Assembly: GCA_038330095.1 (NCBI GenBank)
Contig: JBBQNQ010000014.1
Span: forward strand, 1 to 50,096
Direction: 5' to 3'
Source of the DNA: JBBPZA01 sp038330095
Lineage (GTDB): Bacteria; Actinomycetota; Thermoleophilia; Solirubrobacterales; Solirubrobacteraceae
DNA: 50,096 nucleotides
A program made the position numbers and the translations under genes. The notes beneath the pieces were generated by a model that had not been told where the DNA came from, did no database searches, and saw only the letters and a program-made list of their open reading frames with translations. The first letter of the stretch is position 1. The number at the start of each line of letters is the position of its first letter. Shown here one piece after another: positions 49,110 through 50,096 of the stretch.

Positions 49110-50030
49110 GCGTCCAGCTCGCGCATCTCGACCGACAGCCGGTCGCCGTCCGGGGCGGCGACCAGCAGGCAGTACTCGGGCGCCTCCAGCCATTCCGAGC
49201 GGTCGCGTGTGAGGGGCTCGGAGGCAACCATCAGCGAGGTGGGCACGTCGCCGCCGGCGACCCCCCACTCGCCATCGTGTCGCCCGTACCCGCCCCCGGC
49301 TGCGTACCACAGCGTCGTGTAGTCGTAGCGTCGCTCGCCGCCCGCAAAGGTCCAGCCCTCGTGATACCAGCCGTAGTCGAAGGCAAAGCGCGTGGCGACG
49401 AGGGAGCGCCCGTCCGAGAGCACGAGGTTGACCGCGGACTGGCGGGTGAAGCCGCGACGCTCGCGCAGCTCCCGGACCAGGTGCAGGGCGTGCTCCACTG
49501 CGGCCGCGAGCTCCTCGGGGTCGGCCGGCCCGAAGGGCTCGTCGAGCTGGGACAGGATCAGCGCATACAGCCACTCGCTGTCGGTCGTGCCCTCGACGTG
49601 GCGAGCGATCTCCGGGCGCACCAGCGCCGCCACGTCGGCGCGCATCTGGGCGAAGCGGTCGAGGTCCCCGTTCATCGCCAGGGCGATCTGCGCCCCCCTC
49701 GTAGCGGAACGGGTGCACGTTCTGCTCGTTCACCACCTCGCGCTCTGAGAGCAGCACCCCGCGCACGTGGGCGATCAGCGCCGTGGCGCGCGCCTTGCGC
49801 GACAGTGCGCGCAGGTTACGGTCGTAGGCCGGCAGGCCCGCGGTGCGGTAGGCGAAGGGCAGCTCGGGATCGACCGAGGCGCCGTCCCAGGCGACGACCC
49901 CGAAGCCGGCGAGGTTCATCGCCGAGAGCATCTGCGGATGGACGGCCTGCTCGACCAGCGAGCTGTCGGGCAGGAAGAGAACCTCGTCGAGCAGTACGCG
50001 CTCGCCAAGGTAGGCGACCATGCGGCACAC
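49106..50030 (-). pseudogene. Class II glutamine amidotransferase (EgtC/YafJ-like), 1-nt frameshift
   Basis: The N-terminal frame starts GTG at 50030 giving (M)CRMVAYLGERVLLDEVLF with the nucleophile Cys2, then LSAMNLAGFGVVAWDG and ALIAHVRGV. After VHPFRYEG the sequence continues in another frame as AQIALAMNGDLDRFAQMR, with TTDSEWLYALILSQLDEP and the end ELDA at 49106. A run of six C on the plus strand (49693-49698), where five would keep frame, explains the switch. Joined, the product is about 307 aa, a normal length for Ntn-hydrolase amidotransferases. An error in the homopolymer is the simplest explanation. The gene is coupled to the cNMP-domain gene. Confidence 0.8.
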
Positions 50031-50037
50031 GACGGCG

Positions 50038-50043
50038 AACCTA
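50038..50043 (-). promoter_or_regulatory. -10-like TAGGTT before the amidotransferase gene
   Basis: TAGGTT on the minus strand ends 7 bases before the GTG at 50030. The remaining 53 bases to the window edge show no gene. Confidence 0.4.
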
Positions 50044-50096
50044 CACCGTCGCGGCCGCGTGGAGCGGGTGGGGGGCCTCCTTGCCCCTGACCCGTC

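Overview
The window is high-GC bacterial chromosome with almost exclusively G/C third codon positions. Its gene order is the conserved actinobacterial housekeeping block read on the minus strand: tig-clpP-clpX-valS-folC-ndk-maf-mreB-mreC-mreD-mrdA-rodA-rne-rplU-rpmA-(island)-obg-proB-proA-nadD-rsfS-leuS-comEA-comEC-holA-(island)-rpsT/murJ-lepA. A single clpP, a complete mre rod-shape operon and the type of small accessory genes suggest a deep-branching actinobacterium such as Thermoleophilia/Solirubrobacterales. That placement is inferred from content and was not tested by alignment.

Left part (1-11 kb): a strikingly low-complexity Asp/Ser/Thr repeat gene cut by the window edge; a HadA/HadB-like hydroxyacyl dehydratase pair; lepA; a GlxA-type regulator beside a DJ-1/PfpI enzyme resembling isonitrile hydratase; murJ and rpsT, diverging with overlapping 5' ends; a flavin-type oxidase and an SRPBCC protein. 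Near 9,890 two 5'-truncated genes (a TPR protein and a DUF2182 membrane protein) meet head to head, which marks a rearrangement, deletion or assembly join. An NTF2-like protein follows.

Middle (11-30.5 kb): holA, comEC and comEA (DNA uptake); a LOG-like protein and a nitroreductase; leuS with a divergent epoxide-hydrolase-like gene; tRNA-Ala(GGC); a long coiled-coil protein; rsfS-nadD-proA-proB; a frameshifted SAM methyltransferase; obg. An accessory island (SDR, small membrane protein, GH5 cellulase-like lipoprotein, secreted propeller protein) separates obg from rpmA.

Right part (30.5-50 kb): the rne-rplU-rpmA, mre/mrdA/rodA, maf-ndk and folC-valS-clpX-clpP-tig genes, with two small proteins (39 and 45 aa) between them. 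At the edge is a class II glutamine amidotransferase with a 1-nt homopolymer frameshift, coupled by a 4-base overlap to a protein with two cyclic-nucleotide-binding-like domains.

A regulatory pattern recurs. At least 14 genes, nearly all the first gene of a probable transcription unit, carry a TANNNT hexamer 6-13 bases before the start codon and lack a clear Shine-Dalgarno site there, so leaderless or near-leaderless transcripts look common. Within operons, 4-base ATGA/GTGA overlaps are frequent. I saw no CRISPR array, insertion sequence or prophage. The window looks mostly like ordinary conserved chromosome with accessory insertions; I did not find a clearly novel multi-gene system.
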